Origin: CAVYXZ01 sp965223835
GTDB lineage: Bacteria; Chloroflexota; Anaerolineae; Aggregatilineales; Phototrophicaceae
Direction: 5' to 3'
Assembly (NCBI GenBank): GCA_965223835.1
Contig: CBDCXQ010000001.1
Span: forward strand, 3,596,001-3,660,000
Length of the DNA: 64,000 nt
Shown: positions 63,126 to 64,000 of the stretch, in pieces
Layout: the number at the start of each line of letters is the position of its first letter
Numbering within the stretch: the stretch's first letter is position 1
Translations under genes and position numbers: made by a program
The notes under the pieces: generated by a model
Databases searched by the model: none
Seen by the model: only the letters and a program-made list of their open reading frames with translations
What the model was told of the DNA's origin: nothing

Positions 63126-64000
63126 TTATGATCTTTCCCGACCACGTGGTTTGGTGAGATACTGCTGGAGTTCACCGGCATCAATCAAGACATCGTTTGC
63201 TAACGTCTGCGGGCTAATGACCTCGCAGCTCGTACCCAATCCAAATACGAGCATTTTGGCGAGAATAGGTGATTCTAACAACAAGCGCAGCGTTACCCAG
63301 CCTGCGTCATCAACTGATGATACTTCTTCCCAGCGGCCAGGAGTCAACCACTTGACAAAAGTCACTCGCTCCGGGTGTATGCGCAACGTACAATGATAAT
63401 CCGAAAAGCTTTCGACAAATGCTTGCAAGTGGTCTTGCCAATACTGTTGCAGGTCAAAATCTGGTAGACGGGTAAAGTATTGATCGAGCACCTGTATCGT
63501 ATGAAAGCGGGCGACACGATACGTGCGGAACTCACCAGTGCGCCGGGCTACAAGATACCATTGGCTGGATTTATTGACCAAACTATATGGTTCTAACACC
63601 CGTTCTACGACATCACCGCGATAGTGTTCATAGGTCGCCTCTAACAATCGATCTTCATAAACCGCCTGTTGTAGATCATCCCAAAAATGGGGTGTCGTCT
63701 CATCATGCCACCACCAGGTTGAGTCGATCATTAACCGTTGCCGAATATGATCGACTGTCAGATGATGGGTTGTTGGGAGCGCTGCCAACAATTTCAGCAC
63801 GAGTTGTTCGGCGGCTTCATTTAGACCGACATCGCGTAACACCGCTGGGTTATTCGCGACAAACAGGGCCTGTACTTCAGGCGTATGTAGTCCGGTTAAG
63901 TGAGTTCGATAGCCTTCATCCAGCGCGATGCCACCCCCATGTCCACCCTCAGCATAGATCGGAACGCCCGCCAGGCTAAGGGCATCGACATCCCGTAAGA
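63126..64000 (-). CDS. WYL-domain transcriptional regulator, 5' end beyond the window
   Basis: The frame stays open on the minus strand to the right edge; an internal GTG at 63842 is not the true start. The visible 291 residues begin with the end of a DeoR-like winged helix (LRDVDALSLAGVPIYAEGGHGGGIAL, the wing before the effector part). A linker and a WYL domain follow (DRLLEATYEHYRGDVVERVLEPYSLVNKSSQWYLVARRTGEFRTYRVARF). A C-terminal WCX-like domain ends in VISPQTLANDVLIDAGELQQYL. This is the YafY type, which represses genes and may sense nucleic-acid ligands. Target unknown. Confidence 0.9.
   Translation of the reverse strand, partial: LRDVDALSLAGVPIYAEGGHGGGIALDEGYRTHLTGLHTPEVQALFVANNPAVLRDVGLNEAAEQLVLKLLAALPTTHHLTVDHIRQRLMIDSTWWWHDETTPHFWDDLQQAVYEDRLLEATYEHYRGDVVERVLEPYSLVNKSSQWYLVARRTGEFRTYRVARFHTIQVLDQYFTRLPDFDLQQYWQDHLQAFVESFSDYHCTLRIHPERVTFVKWLTPGRWEEVSSVDDAGWVTLRLLLESPILAKMLVFGLGTSCEVISPQTLANDVLIDAGELQQYLTKPRGRERS

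Noticed and set aside
1..64000. tRNA, rRNA genes or CRISPR arrays
   Set aside because: The gaps were read for T-arm sequences, rRNA-like blocks and spaced repeats, and none was seen. A tRNA scan would settle it.

Overview
This 64 kb window (about 53% G+C by eye) looks like chromosomal DNA of a member of the Chloroflexota, probably an uncultured or Anaerolineae-like lineage. That placement is inferred from three things: a long 14-gene complex I operon with unusually extended subunits, a single-chain glycyl-tRNA synthetase, and several families common in that phylum (Uma2 nucleases, DUF4058, TPR proteins, WYL regulators). Only a database search could fix it. I saw no tRNA, rRNA or CRISPR array.

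Layout. 1-808: the end of an EamA-type exporter gene, cut by the left edge. 879-17907: one minus-strand operon, nuoA-B-C-D-E-F-(TPR-like orf)-G-H-I-J-K-L-M-N, with a recognisable promoter and terminator. It encodes the proton-pumping NADH:quinone oxidoreductase. NuoJ, NuoH and NuoL carry large extra segments, including a DUF4397 domain inside NuoJ. 18192-22586: dnaG, rpoD and a Uma2 nuclease gene on the minus strand, resembling the classical macromolecular-synthesis operon. 22693-22967: an intergenic stretch with its own promoter and many nested complementary segments, a candidate structured RNA. 23006-26063: fused glyQS. 26125-26911: a frameshifted DUF4058 gene. 26993-32115: an ECF sigma factor, a small membrane protein and rpoB behind its own strong promoter, with no rpoC next to it. 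32145-33576: an IS4-type insertion sequence between the convergent ends of rpoB and its neighbour.

33582-38341: accessory genes. A GyrI-like protein and a MerR regulator share a MerR-type promoter element. They are followed by a second Uma2 gene, endonuclease V and a convergent AlkZ-like winged-helix DNA glycosylase. 38475-49642: small unknown proteins, an alginate-lyase-like protein, a GlcD-type FAD oxidase, a serine hydrolase, MgtE with a structured leader, a hyperacidic protein, PdxT, a TPR protein and a membrane-anchored L,D-transpeptidase. 49827-56063: a probable sugar or sugar-acid cluster, with lactonase, TIM-barrel protein and amidohydrolase facing an ABC importer made of a binding protein and two permeases. 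56280-62659: a TIM-barrel glycosidase-like protein, a GT39-like membrane glycosyltransferase, a carrier-HEAT-cyclic-nucleotide-binding fusion and a CheY-like receiver. A WYL regulator runs off the right edge.

The most unusual observations are the DUF4397 insertion in NuoJ, the rod-like candidate RNA between dnaG and glyQS, the mgtE leader with mutually exclusive helices, the insulating hairpin at the transposase start, and the duplicated MerR-type promoter with one interrupted copy.
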